64,000 bases of DNA, taken from assembly GCA_021234155.1 (NCBI GenBank), contig JAJEKV010000131.1:684001-748000 (forward strand), in the 5' to 3' direction. How positions within the stretch are numbered: position 1 is the first letter of the stretch; every line of letters starts with the position of its first letter. This DNA is from Isoetes taiwanensis. Lineage: Eukaryota > Streptophyta > Lycopodiopsida > Isoetales > Isoetaceae. The position numbers and the translations under genes were made by a program. The notes beneath the pieces are model-generated. The model did not search any database, had not been told where the DNA came from, and saw only the letters and a program-made list of their open reading frames with translations. Shown in pieces: positions 63,130-64,000 of this stretch.

Positions 63130-63800
63130 AAATTGCTAAAAAAATGTCAAAAAAGAAAACAACACATGTGCCAAACAAACGACAATAATGTGTCAAAAAG
63201 GTGACACGAATTGCTAGAAAAAGTGACAAAAAATTACCCAAATATGATGACAAAAATATGCCAAAAACAATTTAGAATATGACCAAATATATGTCAAAAC
63301 ATTGCAAAAAAAAAGTGACAAACATGGCCTAAAATATGTTAAAATAGGTGTCAAAAGGTGCCAAGACAACTTAAAATGTGACAAAATTAGGTGCCAAAAG
63401 ATTTGCCAAAAAGTGACAAAAACTCATCCGAAATTAACACGGATATAAAATGGAAACCTGAAATTAACACACTGATATAAAATATGACACTCTAGATGAC
63501 AATAAATTGTCAAAAAACAACCTAAATATTGCCAATATAGATGTCAAAGAATTTCCCAAAAAAGTAAAAAAAAAAAGCTATAAAGATGACAAATAGGATG
63601 TCAAAAATTTGCCTAAGATATGACAATATAGATGTCAAAGAATTGCCCAAAAGTGAAAAAAAATGCTATGAAGGTGACAAATGAGGTGTCAAAAATTGCC
63701 AAAAAGTGGCGATCTAGATAGTCATTAATTTTTGACATTTTTATAGTTACATTTTTGTCAGTTCTCTGAAAAAATGCAGTGGTCTACAAAGTGACAAAAA
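63130..63800. repeat. CACTA subterminal repeat region
   Basis: Some twenty or more copies of the words gtgacaaaa, tgtcaaaa and gccaaaaa are packed in both orientations over about 670 bp, leading up to the terminal motif at 63,832. Such subterminal arrays are the binding sites of CACTA transposase accessory proteins. Confidence 0.75.
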
Positions 63801-63820
63801 AACTGACAATAAACGCCTAT

Positions 63821-63832
63821 TCTCTTGTAGTG
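63821..63832 (-). mobile_element. CACTA transposon terminus (CACTACAAGAGA)
   Basis: The plus strand reads tctcttgtagtg, the reverse complement of CACTACAAGAGA, which fits the common plant CACTA terminal inverted repeat CACTACAAGAAA. It closes a dense subterminal repeat region. The other end and the 3-bp target duplication (expected to match ttg) are not found. Confidence 0.8.
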
Positions 63833-64000
63833 TTGTGATTACTTTGGCCTTCAGAAATGCCTTCCTCTGCGGTTGAGAGAGATCCCCACTCCTTGTGGTA
63901 CTTGTGGAATTCAGCTACATGGTGGCCGGTGCGCAAAGGCTTCATTGAAAACAAAAGCCAAATTTGGAGCCTCCAAATCCATGGATTACACCATATAAAA
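63833..64000. other. Flank outside the CACTA end
   Basis: Composition returns to mixed. A minus-strand stretch reads EAPNLAFVFNEAF, but the window ends before it can be judged. Confidence 0.35.

Overview
This window is AT-rich nuclear DNA of a land plant. The signs are a long P-class pentatricopeptide (PPR) gene, a CACTA (En/Spm) transposase with spliced exons, Ty3/gypsy and several LINE reverse transcriptases, and no operon-like gene packing. One LINE family (the third one below) resembles elements I associate with bryophytes, ferns and lycophytes. This weakly suggests a non-flowering plant, but I cannot name the species.

The dominant structure is a very large direct duplication. Copy A (1 to about 25,854) and copy B (about 31,831 to 58,213) carry the same features in the same order and orientation: a PPR gene with dozens of near-identical repeats (+), a Ty3/gypsy pol fragment (-), two different LINEs head to head (- then +), a CACTA TNP2-like transposase (-), a SET-domain-like segment (-), an unassigned stretch, a small Cys-containing CACTA-type accessory ORF (-), a third LINE (+) and a short tandem repeat resembling CACTA subterminal DNA. 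Some stretches are almost letter-perfect between copies. Others differ every few dozen bases, mostly at CAG/CTG and CG sites and homopolymers. That pattern looks more like base-calling error at methylated cytosines than like evolution, so many frameshifts here should be treated with caution. Lesions present in both copies, such as the TNP2 frameshift near 17,430 and the TRGC insertion in the PPR array, are more likely real.

Between the copies (25,855-31,830) lies an inverted, independently diverged copy of the third LINE. It starts exactly where copy A ends, and it is followed by about 4.4 kb that I cannot assign. Right of copy B (58,214-64,000) is unique sequence: an AT-rich stretch, one plausible spliced exon, a three-unit minisatellite, a GC-richer block with a broken histone H3-like coding sequence, further coding-like DNA, and a CACTA terminus with subterminal repeats ending at 63,832.

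No ordinary housekeeping gene is intact. The likely functional core is the PPR locus, probably an organelle RNA-binding protein. The rest is nested transposon DNA, some of it possibly carrying host-like cargo (SET domain, histone H3).
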